A stretch of 64,000 nucleotides of DNA from Sphingomonas sp. Ant H11 (GCF_000797515.1 NZ_JSBN01000002.1:1-64000), one strand, 5' to 3'. Counted from the first letter of the stretch, positions 36,267 to 47,036 are shown. Program-made: numbers and translations. The notes: generated by a model from the letters alone, not told the origin.

Positions 36267-37174
36267 ATGACCCTAGATCGCGATACCCTCCTCCGCCTGC
36301 TCAAGCCCTTGCTCACCCTGCTGGTGGTGGGTGCGGGCGTGTTCGTCTTCTGGCACCTCTATAATTACTACACCTACGCGCCACAGACGCGCGACGGGAA
36401 GATCAGGGCGGATGTGGTCCCTCTCGCGGCAGACGTGTCGGGCCGGGTCGAGCAGGTCCACGTTCGCGACAACCAGGTGGTCAGGCGCGGCGACATCCTG
36501 TTTACCATCGACCATGTTCGGCTGCGCAATGCCGTTGAGCAGGCCGAGGCCGCTGTCGCCACGGCACGGGCAACGTTGAACGCCGCCGAACGGGAGAACC
36601 GCCGCTATCAGGCCCTCTCTGATATCGTCTCGGGGCAGCAACGTGACGACCGCCGCTCCACCGCCGAGGAGGCCCGCGCACGCTATGCCCAGGCGATCGC
36701 TGATCGCGATCTCGCCCGCATCAATCTGGCGCGCGCCGAGGTGCGTGCGCCGGTCAACGGCATCGTCACCAATTTCTCGCTCCGCCCCGGCGCTATGCCG
36801 CCGCCGGGCAGCCCGTGATGACGCTGGTCGATTCCGACAGCTACTACGTTGCCGGCTATTTCGAGGAGACGAAGCTTTCGCACATCCGCCCCGGCGTCCG
36901 CGTCACGATCCGGGTAATGGGCGAGGATAGGCCGCTTTCTGGCCATGTTGAAGGCCGATCGGCGGGCATTGACGATCGCGAACGGACGACCGCGTCCGGA
37001 ACGCTACTCGCGAATGTCAATCCCACCTTCAGCTGGGTCCGTCTTGCCCAGCGCATCCCCGTGCGGATCGCCATCGACAAGGTGCCGCCCGGCATCGATC
37101 TGATCGCGGGCCGGACGGTCACCGTGACGCTCAATGGCGCGGAAAATGCGCTCGGCCCCGGCCGGAGCGAATGA
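36267..37174 (+). CDS. HlyD family periplasmic adaptor (AaeA-like), frameshifted
   Basis: Membrane-fusion protein of about 302 residues. It has one N-terminal membrane helix (LLTLLVVGAGVFVFWHLY), a biotinyl-lipoyl-like hairpin (VSGRVEQVHVRDNQVVRRGD), a coiled coil, then beta-barrel regions (SDSYYVAGYFEETKLSHIRP). The frame breaks near 36790: GGCGCTATG lacks one base relative to GDYAAAGQPV. The stop overlaps the NodT gene start (ATGA). It links the FUSC pump to the outer-membrane factor. Confidence 0.82.
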
Positions 37175-38613
37175 CGATGGGGCGCGTCGGAACGAAAAGG
37201 CCGCTCGGACTGATGGGCGCGCTGATGCTCGCTGGCTGTGCCACGGTCGGCCCCAGCTATCGGGCGCCGCCCTTGCCCGCAGGCATCTCGGATCGGCCCG
37301 CGAGCTTTGCCGAAGGAAAATCGCCGGCCTATTCGGCTGAACCCTTGCCCCAGCGCTGGTGGCGCCTCTACGCTATTCCCCAGCTCGATGCGCTCGTCCA
37401 GGAAGCGATCGAGGCCAACACCGACCTCAGGGTCGCGGCGGCCAATCTCGAACGCGCGCGCGCGATTGTCCAGGAGGTCGAGGCCGGCGCGGGCGTCCAG
37501 ACTTCCACGGCGGGCGGCGTATCGGTGGGCGAGCCGTCCAATCTCGGTCTCGGCTCGCCCAACGGGACCCATGCGACATTCGACGCCGGCGTCGGCATAT
37601 CCTATGAACTCGACGTCGTGGGCCGGATTCGGCGCACGATCGAGGCCGCGCAGGCCGATGCGGAAGCGCAGGCCGCCGCCTATGACCTTGCGCGCACGAC
37701 GGTCGTGGCCGGAGTGGTCGGCGCCTATGGAGATGCCTGCGCGGCCGGCGCGCGGATGACCGTTGCCCGCCATTCGGTCGAACTGCAGCGGCAAAGCCTC
37801 GCCCTCACCGAAAGAGGCGTGCGCGCCGGCCTCTACACGTCGCTCGACGCTACCCGCTCGCGCGCGCTTCTGGCTCAGCTCGAGGCAGCGCTGCCGCCGA
37901 TCGAGGCAGGCCGCAAAGCTGCACTATTCAGTCTTGCCGTGCTGCTCGGCCGGACGCCCGAAGATTATCCGCCCAATCTCGCGACCTGCCGGATCATCCC
38001 TTCCGTCGACCGCCCCCTGCCGATTGGCGACGGTATGGCGCTGATCCGGCGCCGGCCCGACATCCGCGAAGCTGAACGCCGGCTCGCGGCTGCGACGGCG
38101 CGCATCGGAGTGGCGACGGCGGACCTCTATCCGAGCGTCAGCCTCGGCGCATCGCTCGGCACGACCTCGCGGAGCGTGGGTGGGCTGGTCGACGATTCGG
38201 CGTTGCGGTTCAGCTTCGGCCCGCTCATCTCGTGGTCCTTCCCGAACCGACGCGTCGCCAGGGCGCGGATCGCGGAAAGCGATGCAGCGGCGCGCGCGAC
38301 GCTGGCGGCATTTGACGGCAGCGTCCTCGCAGCTCTCCGCGAAACCGAGACGGTCCTCAGCACCTATGCCCGCGATCTGGACCAGAATGCCAAGCTCAGG
38401 GTCGCGCGTGATGAGAGCGGGAGGGCTTTCGGGCTCCAGGCCCGGATGACTCGGGGCGGTCTTGGAACGGGTCTTGAACTGCTCGACACGCAGCGAAGCC
38501 TTGCCACAACCGAAGCGGCGCTGGCGGCCTCGGATGCGTCCATCGCCTCGGATCGCGTTCGGCTGTTCCTTGCGCTCGGCGGCGGCTGGGAAGGAGGGAT
38601 GGCGGGGCCGTGA
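37171..38613 (+). CDS. NodT family efflux outer-membrane lipoprotein
   Basis: 480-residue TolC/OprM-type outer-membrane factor. The lipobox is LAGC within GALMLAGCATVGPSY, so it is a lipoprotein. Two OEP repeats (about residues 55-260 and 270-470) form the barrel and tunnel helices. It completes the MarR-FUSC-DUF1656-HlyD operon as the outer-membrane exit. The frame is intact. Confidence 0.87.
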   Translation: MTMGRVGTKRPLGLMGALMLAGCATVGPSYRAPPLPAGISDRPASFAEGKSPAYSAEPLPQRWWRLYAIPQLDALVQEAIEANTDLRVAAANLERARAIVQEVEAGAGVQTSTAGGVSVGEPSNLGLGSPNGTHATFDAGVGISYELDVVGRIRRTIEAAQADAEAQAAAYDLARTTVVAGVVGAYGDACAAGARMTVARHSVELQRQSLALTERGVRAGLYTSLDATRSRALLAQLEAALPPIEAGRKAALFSLAVLLGRTPEDYPPNLATCRIIPSVDRPLPIGDGMALIRRRPDIREAERRLAAATARIGVATADLYPSVSLGASLGTTSRSVGGLVDDSALRFSFGPLISWSFPNRRVARARIAESDAAARATLAAFDGSVLAALRETETVLSTYARDLDQNAKLRVARDESGRAFGLQARMTRGGLGTGLELLDTQRSLATTEAALAASDASIASDRVRLFLALGGGWEGGMAGP

Positions 38614-39355
38614 TGGCCGAGCCTTCGCGAAGCGTACGCTCGGCCTGCCCACCAACGCCGTGCTGCGCGCCGATCTTGAAATCGTCACGGTTGCCGATGC
38701 CTGTGCGGTCAGGCGGGCGAAGGCGCAGCATCCGGTCCTGCGCAATTATGCCGAGACCACTACGGCGCCAAAAAATGGGCATGCCAGCGCCGCGTCCTCG
38801 CCCGCATCGAGGCCAGCACGATGGGCATGGACACCCTCGCGATGGCGCAGCGGCTTGGTACAGTGCGGCAGGCCGAACTTGCTGCCAACCTTGACCCCAC
38901 CCAAAGCCGGCACCGTGCTGTCGGCACGACGGTCTGGGGGGGCAGGGGGCATTTCGCCCGAGATCGCCGGGCTTCTCGCCGCTGTGGGAGGCTGGGTGGG
39001 CCATCGGCTCGCCCTCCTCACGACGCGCGGGGCATTCGACAGCCCGCCAACGGCTGAGCACTGCGCGATCTCAGGGCCGGCCTTTCGCCCGCCGAACTGG
39101 CCGGGCTGAGATCAAGTCGTCCCAAAGACGCCCGGATCGAAGCGGATTCCATCCTTGAAGAGGCCGCGTGGCATTATCGCAATCTTGCGAGAAGGCCGGA
39201 CCATGCGCCGCCAGCGGCGCTGCTGGAACATATCGACCACGCGACGTAAGCCGAATTGGAAGCCCCGCTACCGGGATCCGGCGCGCGGCGATCCTCGTGC
39301 TCGTCAGCCTGCGTCGCAAACGTCTTTCCTAGGGCCGCGGCATGGGACGGAAGCC
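38614..39355 (+). other. Decayed coding fragments, no intact gene
   Basis: 740 bases between the NodT gene and the convergent RND gene. Coding-like pieces occur in shifting frames, for example NAVLRADLEIVTVADACAVR near 38660-38720, VLARIEASTMGMDTLAMAQ near 38800-38860, and a clean 62-residue end at 39061-39249 (LRAGLSPAELAGL, ILEEAAWHYRNLARRP, stop TAA). I do not recognise the family. It may be one or two genes broken by several frameshifts or an old insertion. Confidence 0.4.
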
Positions 39356-42300
39356 TCATGCGCGCATGAGGCGCTCATAGAGGATCGGCACCACGAAGAC
39401 AGTGAGCACGGTCGAGACGAGCGTGCCAAAGATCAGCGAGATCGCAAGGCCGCCGAACACGGGATCGGGGATCATGATCGCCGAGCCCAGCACGATGGCA
39501 AGCGTGGTGAGCAGGATCGGCCGCAGGCGGACCGCGCCGGCCATCCGCGCCGCCTCCGCCAGCGGCATGCCATGTTTCTGGTTATCCTGGATGAAGTCGA
39601 TGATGAGCAGCGAGTTGCGGATCACCACGCCGGACAGTGCGATGATGCCCACGATGGAGGTCGCCGAAAAGTCGGTTTTCAGCAGCCAGTGGCCCGGAAA
39701 GATGCCGATGACCCCCAGAGGCACTGCGGACATGGCAATCAGCGGGGTGAGGAACGAGCGATAATAAGCAACCAGTAGGAAATAGATCGCCGTCAGCGCC
39801 GCCCCGAGCGCCATCAGCATGTCGCGGTAGATATCGAGCGTCATCCGCATTTCGCCGCTCCATAGCAGTTGGTAGCCGTCGATGATGTCAGGTGCCTTTT
39901 CGCTGAGGCTGAGATTGCCGGTGGCGAGCGGCTGCCCGTCCGGGGTGCGCAATCTCGACAAGCGCCGGTTGAGATCGAGCACCGCATAGACCGGCACGCT
40001 CTGCGCAAGTTCTCCTCCGATGAAGATCACGCGCTCATTGTCCTTGCGCTGGACCGGCTTGTCGGCGGTCGATGGTGTGCGCCGGACCAATTCGGCCAGC
40101 GGTATCTGGCGGCCGTCCCTGCTGGTCACGTAGAGGCCTTCGAGCCGTGCGGGGGCGGGCTGATCCGCGCGCGGCACATAGGCGCGGATCGGAACGGGGT
40201 TGCGCTCTGGATCGATATGGGCACGCCCGACCACCTGGCCATCATAGACAAGTCCCAGAACCTCGGCAATATCGGCAGCTGACACGCCGGAGAGCGCTGC
40301 TTTCTCGCGGTCAGGAACAAAGCGCCATTGCGACACGTCGGTAGGCTCGCTGTTCGAGATATCGACCATGTCATAGGTGTTGGCGAACTCGGCTTCCACC
40401 TGCTTCGCCAGCCGGCGCAAGCCCACGAGATCTTCGCCGTGCAATTCGGCGAGCACCGTCGCACGCACCGGTGGCCCCGGCGGATCCTCGACCAGTCTCA
40501 CCCGGCGCGCGGATAGCGGGTCCGAATGGCTTCGATCTTCAGACGCAATTCGCGGACGAACGTGATCGAGCTTTCCGAACGCTGGTGCTTGTCCAGGAGG
40601 TTGACGCGGATTTCGGCGACATTCTCACCCGTGCGAGCCGCCGTTCCCTGCATCAATCCATTGAAATCCGGGACCCCAGCCTGGCCGATCCAGTTCTGGT
40701 AGTTCACCACCAGCGGATTGGCGGCAAGCAGGCCGTCGATCTCGTGAACCATCCGGGCCGTATTCTCGACGGGGCTGGCTTCGGCCATGGTGATCACGAT
40801 GTTGAAGGTGTTCTTGTTGTCCTTGGGAAGGAAGCCCATGGCAACCCCAAGCGGCGGCACCGGCCCGCCGACGCCCGCCGGGCGGATGAACTGCCAGCCG
40901 CCTTGCGCGATCGAAAGGAGCAGGGCAACGACCGCGCCGATCATCAGGGCACGACGTGCCTTTGAGTGCTCCTGAAGCGGTCGGATCAGCCAGAGATAGG
41001 CGTCCCGCAACTTGTCGGGCTTGCGCTCCGCATGAGCACCGGCCTCTTCCGCGCTTCCATCATCCAATATGCCGCCGGTAGAGGCAGGTCGCTTGACCCA
41101 GCGGTTCGCTGCCCAGGGCGTGACGATATAGGCGACAATGATCGACGCGAGCATCGCGATCGGCACATTATAGGCGATGGGATAGAAATAATCGCCCGCC
41201 ATGCCGGTCACGAGCAGCAGGGCCGCGAACACCAGCATCACGGCAAATGTCGCGAGATTGGTGGCGCCGCCGATCTCGTTGGTGGCAAGGACGGTCACAT
41301 CCTCCTGCGAAGCGTCGGAGCGCTCGTGATGGTAGTGGCGGTGGATGTTCTCGATCACGACGATCGAGGCATCGACGAGCAGGCCCAGCGCCAGGATAAG
41401 CGCGAACAGGGTGATGCGGTTGATCGTCACCCCGCCGAGCAGGTCCGCTCCGAGCGTGATCGAGAAGATGACCGGAACGGTGACGGACACGATCAGCGCC
41501 TCGCGCCAGCCGAGGAACAACAGCATGATGAAGCTGACGGTAATCAGCGCGATCGCCAGATGCTCCATCAGCGCGTTGACGGCCTCGTCGGCTTTCTGGC
41601 CGTCGTCGCGGGTGGTTACGACATGGACCGCGCGCGGGATGAAGCTGGCCTGCATCCGCGCGACCCGATTGGCCACGGCTTCGGACACGGTGACCGCATT
41701 CTCACCCTTCTTCTTTGCAATGGCGATGGTGACGGCGGGCATTTCGCCTTCACCGAGCTTGGCGCGCGGGTCGCCCGCCGCAAATCCGAAACGGCTGAGG
41801 CGCGTGATTTCGACATGCGGGCCGTCGGAGATGGTTGCGACATCTCCGATCTTGATCGTGCGGCCATTGCGCACCCCGATCACGAGATCGCGTACCGCCG
41901 CCACCGATCCCAGCTCGCCGGAGTAGCGCAGTCGTTCCAGTCGGCCCGCCCGTGCCGGCCCAGAGAGGTTGAGGCCCACATCGGAGGCGCCCAGCGCTCC
42001 GCGTGCCTCGGCGAGCGAGATCGAGAAGGACTGCAATCGGACCGGATCGAGCGCGACATCAATCTCTCGGTTGCGCCCGCCATAGACGGAAACCACCGAA
42101 ACGCCCGGCGTGCTGCGCAGGCGCTCAGCCATCGAATCCGCCAATCGCTTGAGGCCGAAGTCGTCATAGGCGGAGGAAGCGAGGGTCACGGTAACGATGG
42201 GCACATCGTCGGCATCGACCGCCTGGATCAGTGGGATAGCCGCATCGGCGGGAAGCCTGCCGCGGTTGGCGATCACCCGGTTGTAGAGCTTGACCAGCGA

Positions 42301-42633
42301 ATCCTCGGGCGGCTGGCCGACCTTGAACTGCACCTGCACCGTGCCGAGGCCGGGTTGGGCAGTGCCGTAACTGTGGTCGAGCCCGGTCATCTCGCTGAGC
42401 ACGCCTTCAAGCGGTGCCACCACCAGCCGGTCCACCTCTTCGGCGGTGGCGCCGGGCAGGGCGACCGTGACCATCGCACCGGGCACCACGATCTGGGGAT
42501 TTTCCTCGCGCGGGGTCAGCAACACGGCGAGCGCGCCGAGCAGCAGCGCGGCCAGCAGGAAGACGGTCGTCAGCTTGGAGGTGATGAATGTCCTGGCAAG
42601 GCGGCCCGCTAAATTGAGCGGCGCCTCGGTCAT
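39356..42633 (-). CDS. RND efflux transporter permease (frameshifted into two frames)
   Basis: Inner-membrane proton-driven pump of the AcrB-like superfamily. The first 711 residues (from MTEAPLNLAGRLARTFI) include the first periplasmic loops and membrane helix 4 (LALGLLVDASIVVIENIHRH, with the proton-relay Asp). The last 381 residues continue in another frame (RLVEDPPGPPVRATVLAEL to FVVPILYERLMRA). The join near 40500 (CGCGCCGGGTGA) looks like one lost base: a GC(x) CGG GTG reading gives continuous RND sequence. A repaired length near 1,090 residues is normal. It overlaps the adaptor gene upstream by four bases. Confidence 0.85.
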
Positions 42634-43730
42634 CGCGTGGCTCCGCCGGCGAGGCGTGCGCCGTCCCGAACGGTCCGATCGACACGGGCGAGGATGCGTT
42701 CACCAGCCGACAGGCCGGAGGTTACGGTGACCCGATCGCCCAGCCGGTCACCCGGCCGCACCCAGCGGAAGGTGAGACGCTTGTCCTGGCCCACCACGAA
42801 AACCCCGGTCAGCCCGCCGCGGTCGGTGATCGCGGCGGCAGGCACCGCGACGGTATCTCCGCTGACCCCGTGATTCGTCGCCGATGGGAGCCGGACGCGA
42901 CCGAACATGCCCGGCATGATTCCGCTATCGGCGGGAAGAACGATCTCTACCGTGTAGCGGCGGGTAGCCGGGTCCGCGGAGGGGACGACGCCCCGGACCT
43001 TGCCGGTTACGGGGCGATCTTCGCGCCCGTCGAGCAGCACGGGAGTCGCCGCTCCCGGCACGAACATCCCGAGACTGGCCTGGGGCGCGGCAAAGCGGAA
43101 CACCAATTGGCCACGGCTCTCCACCGTCACCAGCGGCGATCCTGGCATCACCATGTCTCCGTCGCGGATTTGCCGGGAAACGACGAAACCGTCGAAAGGG
43201 CTGGCAACCGAGGTGTAGGCGAGGTCCACCTGGGCAGCGGTGAGTGCCGCCTGTGCCTGGGTGACTCCGGCGGCGGCCGCGCTGTCTCGAAGCTGTTCTT
43301 TGCGATAGGCATCCATCGCCAAGGCACCGCTTTGGGCGAGCGGTGCATCGCGCGTGACATCCCCATGCGCATTGCGTTGTTCGGCCAGCGCCGCATCCAG
43401 CGCGGCGCTGGCGCGCCGAACAGCGGCCTCGGCCTGCCGCGCGTCGATGGTCGCAAGGATTTGCCCGCGCCTGACGGGCTGGCCGTCATAAAGGTCGGGT
43501 GCCCGGATAGTGCCCGAGGCGCGGGCCACGAGTTGCACGCGATCATCGGATTCGACCGTGCCGCTCGCGGCAGTTCCGTCCATGGATGTCGTCAGGGATG
43601 CAGTCGTCACGGGCAGGTTGACGGCGGGAGGTTCCGCCGATTGCGATGTCTGGTCCCCACCGCCGCAGCTTGCGAGAAGGATAGGAAACGACAGGGCGAT
43701 CGCCTTCGCCACACGGTGCTTGCGCTCCAT
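42630..43730 (-). CDS. RND periplasmic adaptor lipoprotein (HlyD/AcrA family)
   Basis: 366-residue membrane-fusion protein with lipobox LLASC near residue 22. It has a lipoyl-like half (SGTIRAPDLYDGQPVRRGQI), a coiled coil, and the beta-barrel (FAAPQASLGMFVPGAATPVL). The ATG at 43730 follows the TetR stop by one base; a TTG at 43739 is less likely. It is followed by the RND permease with ATGA overlap. The two form the pump with the NodT protein encoded divergently. Confidence 0.87.
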   Translation of the reverse strand: MERKHRVAKAIALSFPILLASCGGGDQTSQSAEPPAVNLPVTTASLTTSMDGTAASGTVESDDRVQLVARASGTIRAPDLYDGQPVRRGQILATIDARQAEAAVRRASAALDAALAEQRNAHGDVTRDAPLAQSGALAMDAYRKEQLRDSAAAAGVTQAQAALTAAQVDLAYTSVASPFDGFVVSRQIRDGDMVMPGSPLVTVESRGQLVFRFAAPQASLGMFVPGAATPVLLDGREDRPVTGKVRGVVPSADPATRRYTVEIVLPADSGIMPGMFGRVRLPSATNHGVSGDTVAVPAAAITDRGGLTGVFVVGQDKRLTFRWVRPGDRLGDRVTVTSGLSAGERILARVDRTVRDGARLAGGATR

Positions 43731-43731
43731 G

Positions 43732-44308
43732 TCAGCCAACCACCGAAGCGGACTGGATCAGGGCGAGAAGTTGAGAGGCCACCTGATCCACGGATTCGGA
43801 CCTCTCGCTGTCTCCGGTCAGGCCGGGGGGCGAGGGGCAGGATCAGGACCTGTCCAAGCGCGAAGCCAACCAGCGACAACGCGACCTCCTTGGCAGATAT
43901 GTCCGTTCTGCCTTGCTCCACTGCAGCGACGATCGATTGGAATGGTTGCCGAAGTACCGTGCGTGAAAGGGTGGCGATGCGGGCTTCGTCTCCATCCAGC
44001 AGTTCTCGATACAGCAGGCGGGCGAATATCCGGTCGGTCATCAGCCTCCGGACGAACCATCGCACAAAAGCCTCGAGCTGGTTCGAAGGGTGCTGGGCCA
44101 GCCACGCATCCAGATCGCGGGCGCAAGCCTCGAACACCGAGGCGAGGGTGGCCTCGATCAGGTCGGCCTTGTCCCGGAAGTGATAATAGAGGTTCGCCTG
44201 GGTCACCCCGACCAGTCTGGCGATATTGCGCATCGACACGGCTTCGTAGCCGCGCTCGGCGAAAAGCCGGGCGGCGGTTTCGAGTAATTGGGACCGCATG
44301 TCGGACAT
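43732..44308 (-). CDS. TetR family transcriptional regulator (frameshifted near C-terminus)
   Basis: About 190 residues. The helix-turn-helix is typical TetR: ERGYEAVSMRNIARLVGVTQ, then ANLYYHFRDKADLIE. Near 43830 a run of six G on the plus strand shifts the frame; five G give LPLAPGLTGDSERSE, then SVDQVASQLLALIQSASVVG and stop at 43732. It is first in the adaptor-permease operon and divergent from the NodT gene, with an inverted repeat between, so it probably represses both. Confidence 0.82.
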
Positions 44309-44315
44309 GGAATGC

Positions 44316-44353
44316 TCACTTGTTGAACGACCGTTAAGTCGGTTAGTAAGTGA
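44316..44353. promoter_or_regulatory. TetR-type operator between regulator and NodT gene
   Basis: An imperfect inverted repeat with outer arms TCACTT and AAGTGA and inner arms ACGAC and GTCGG, about 12 of 16 positions paired in each half. It lies 7 bases upstream of the TetR start and 60 bases upstream of the NodT start. This is the expected place for a shared operator of divergent efflux genes. Confidence 0.55.
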
Positions 44354-44413
44354 TTCGTCCGTGGCTGTCCAGCAAGCTTGCGTCGCTACGGCCCTGAACC
44401 GGAGATACTGTCG

Positions 44414-45820
44414 ATGCGTGCGCTTGTCTTTGTCCCTCCGCTCCTGCTGTTGCCCACACTCGGCGGATGTATGATGGGGCCGAATTACAAAGGTGCACCG
44501 CCACCCCCCGCCTCGATGGGCAATTCCTTCTTGCGGACGGATCAGGTTTCGATGCCCGCCACGCCGCAACTGACGCCATGGTGGCGGGAATTGAACGATC
44601 CGCTGCTCGATCAACTGATCGGGCGGGCGCTGTCCTCCAACCCGGCGATCGATATCGCCGAAGCGCGTGTCCGGCAGGCGCGGGCCCATCTGCGAAGCTC
44701 GCGCGCGGCATTGGCGCCGGGTGTCGGCACCGGGGCAGGGGCCGGGAATATCCAGGCATCGAGATTGGTGACGGGTGGAGAGGCCAAGTCCTCGTCGCTC
44801 TTCCTCGCAGGCTTCGACGCCCTTTGGGAAATCGATCTATTCGGTGGAGCGCGGCGGAATATCGAGGCCACGCGCGCGCAATTCGAGGCCGCGCAGGCCG
44901 ATGCGGAGAATACCCGCCTCAGCCTGACTGCGGAGATCGCGCGCCAATATCTTGCCCTGCGCGCCAGCCGACAACGTCTGGACCTCGCGCGCCGTCTGCT
45001 TGCCAACCAGCAGAAGATCGCGAACCTCACGGCGCAGCTTGAAGGCGCGGGCAAGCTGTCGCGCATCGAGCGCGATCAGGCCGATCGCACCGTGGAAGTC
45101 CGGCGGCAAGCCATCGCGGCTCTGGAAGCGGACCGGAACGATCGCAAGGACGCGATAGCCGTGCTGCTGGGAGAAGCCCCTGGCGCGCTCGATGCCATGC
45201 TCGATGGCACGGGCCCGGTTCCGCTTCCCCCCGCCGCCGTCCCGGTCGGCGATCCCACCGCCATGCTCGCCCGCAGGCCCGATATCCGGGCGGCCGAGCA
45301 GCACCTGCATGCCGCCAATGCCGGGATTGGCGTGGCGGAAGCCGCGCGGATGCCCAAGGTCAGCCTGGCAGGCGTGGTCGGTCTTGGCAGCGCCATGAAG
45401 GGCGATATTGCGAGTGCCGACAATCTCTGGTCGCTCGCCGGTCCGACGATCCAATGGAACCTTGCCGATTTTGGACGCGGGCGGGCGGGCGTGTTGCAGG
45501 CCGTCGCCGGTCGCGATGAGGCGGCGGCAGCGTATCGCGCCGCCGTGCTCGTGGCCCTTCAGGATGCGGAAAGTTCACTCAACAGATTCGGCCAGGCGCG
45601 CAAGGCATTCGCGATGCAGACGCGCAACTCTCTGCTGGCGGACCACAGCGCTGGCCTCGCCCAGCAATCCTGGCGTGCAGGGCGGTCGTCCGCGCTTGCC
45701 GCGCTTGCCGCCGAAAACGATCAGTTGGCGGCTGCGGATCTACAGATTCAGGCCCGGATGGCCCTGACGACACAGTTCGTCGCGCTGCAAAAAGCACTAG
45801 CGATGGGGGTGAGTGGATAA
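44414..45820 (+). CDS. NodT family efflux outer-membrane lipoprotein (second)
   Basis: 468-residue OprM/NodT-type protein. The signal peptide ends in lipobox LGGC (TLGGCMMGPNYK). Two OEP domains follow (about 60-250 and 265-460). ATG at 44414 with GGAG nine bases upstream. It is divergent from tetR-adaptor-permease and completes that tripartite pump. It is clearly a different protein from the NodT homologue encoded 6 kb earlier. Confidence 0.87.
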   Translation: MRALVFVPPLLLLPTLGGCMMGPNYKGAPPPPASMGNSFLRTDQVSMPATPQLTPWWRELNDPLLDQLIGRALSSNPAIDIAEARVRQARAHLRSSRAALAPGVGTGAGAGNIQASRLVTGGEAKSSSLFLAGFDALWEIDLFGGARRNIEATRAQFEAAQADAENTRLSLTAEIARQYLALRASRQRLDLARRLLANQQKIANLTAQLEGAGKLSRIERDQADRTVEVRRQAIAALEADRNDRKDAIAVLLGEAPGALDAMLDGTGPVPLPPAAVPVGDPTAMLARRPDIRAAEQHLHAANAGIGVAEAARMPKVSLAGVVGLGSAMKGDIASADNLWSLAGPTIQWNLADFGRGRAGVLQAVAGRDEAAAAYRAAVLVALQDAESSLNRFGQARKAFAMQTRNSLLADHSAGLAQQSWRAGRSSALAALAAENDQLAAADLQIQARMALTTQFVALQKALAMGVSG

Positions 45821-45864
45821 ACCAACTGAGCCAAGAGACGACAGGCGAGCTTGCAGCTTTGTCG

Positions 45865-45999
45865 ATTGGATGTGTTGTCGATGAAGCTTTCGATGTCCTC
45901 GATTAGCGCCCTCCTGGAGCTATCGGCCCCTCGTTTTGATCCTCTTTTCGGTCAGCAGGGCGAAGAAGCGCTCGACCTGATTGGGCCAGCACGATGATG
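45865..45999 (-). pseudogene. IS630-family transposase scrap
   Basis: Minus-strand residues NQVERFFALLTEKRIKTRG, then RRALIEDIESFIDN, match the C-terminal part of an IS630 transposase distinct from the nearly intact copy at 48.3 kb. It is joined directly to an IS66 fragment upstream. Confidence 0.55.
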
Positions 46000-46009
46000 T
46001 GGGGCTATA

Positions 46010-46205
46010 GGCAGACTTGCCGGCGATCTCGCGCTCGATGTCATAGAGCTGCCCGATACGCTCGAGCGCCTCGTGTGCGATCTCGGATTTTTGGGACGTC
46101 CAGATGTCGTGGAAATCGCGTCGCCAATGGGCAAAGCAGGCTGCTTCCCGGAAACGCGGGCTCCCATCCGCGCCAGGTTCGTAGAGCTTCGCATAGATTC
46201 CATGA
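46010..46205 (-). pseudogene. IS66-family transposase scrap
   Basis: Minus-strand residues YAKLYEPGADGSPRFREAAC, then FAHWRRDFHDIWTSQKSEIA and HEALERIGQLYDIEREIAGK, are the well-conserved centre of an IS66 TnpC protein. Neither the start nor the end remains. Confidence 0.7.
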
Positions 46206-46272
46206 GGAGGTCAAACAGCGAGCGGCGCTCTGCCAGACTGGTCTCGCTAAAAAACTCACTCTGGAGATCGAC

Positions 46273-46549
46273 ATGCCGGTTGCAGCTCATCGTTCCCAAG
46301 CGCCGTCCGCTGTTCGCACCGAGCTTACCGCGATTTTTATCTCGCTGGAACTCTCGCAATCGAAATGGTTGGTCACGTCCCTGGCGCCGGGGAACGGCGA
46401 GAAGATGTCGAAATTTGTCGTAGCCACAAAGGATGTTGCCGGTCACGTCATCGACAATCGTCGCGCTCGCCCGCAAGTTGCTCGTGGCTCTATGGAAATA
46501 TGTTAGCGCTGGCGTGATCATCGAGGGCGCCGAATTGACCACCGCGTAG
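46273..46549 (+). pseudogene. IS110-family transposase with internal deletion
   Basis: The start (MPVAAHRSQAPS, then LTAIFISLELSQSKWLVTSL and PGNGEKMSKFVV) is an IS110-type N-terminus behind GGAGATCGAC. It jumps after about 60 residues to the typical C-terminus (VALARKLLVALWKYVSAG, stop at 46549) in another frame. The catalytic middle is gone. Confidence 0.6.
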
Positions 46550-47026
46550 CGCTCCGTACGCCCTTTTTGGAATTCTCCCACGGCTTCGAGCCCTGGGTGG
46601 ATGCTCGGATGACGAACCGCGTAATTACAGGGCCTGAAAAGCCGCTCGCTGAGATTGGTCTCGTCGATGAACCCAAGTCCGCCGAATGCGGAATGCTGGC
46701 GATGCTGCCTCGAGCAGCGACCGTATATAAGTTGGATCAGGCTCGGTATCGAGTCGCGTCATGCAACGGGTTCTCTCCTTGGATCCAGCCAATGATCAGG
46801 ATTTACGAAATGCCGCCATAATGCTATCCCGGATAACTCCTCCCCATATAAGTAATTACCTCGTCGAGGATTTCGGCGGTCAGCGCATCATGCGCCGCCT
46901 GATGTCTGCGACCCGAAGGAAGTTCTGCTACTGTCCGTGCCATGCCAATGCCTCCCGATGCCTAGCACCGGCTACTATCATAGCAAATACCATAGCAAAG
47001 ATTATCTTAAGTGAACAGTATTGACC
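46550..47026. other. Mobile-element debris, no clear gene
   Basis: About 480 bases of low-GC sequence. A 39-codon frame on the minus strand (46824-46943) begins MARTVAELPSG like some IS4-type transposases but soon diverges. An 84-codon plus-strand frame at 46567-46821 is unrecognised. I see no intact gene. The region directly borders the ISAs1 insertion. Confidence 0.4.
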
Positions 47027-47036
47027 CTAACCGGAC
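47027..47036 (+). repeat. Target-site duplication, left copy
   Basis: CTAACCGGAC directly abuts the left inverted repeat of the ISAs1-family element and recurs exactly on its right side. Confidence 0.8.

Noticed and set aside
39356-40501. Independent RND-like gene starting with GTG overlapping the larger gene
   Set aside because: It contains only the C-terminal third of an RND permease and continues the upstream protein exactly after a one-base correction.
40966-42612. 548-codon plus-strand frame opposite the RND permease
   Set aside because: Charged antisense shadow of membrane-protein codons. No membrane helices or motifs of its own.
46824-46943. 39-codon minus-strand gene resembling an IS4-type N-terminus
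   Set aside because: Only about ten residues look similar and then it diverges. It is kept as debris, not a gene.
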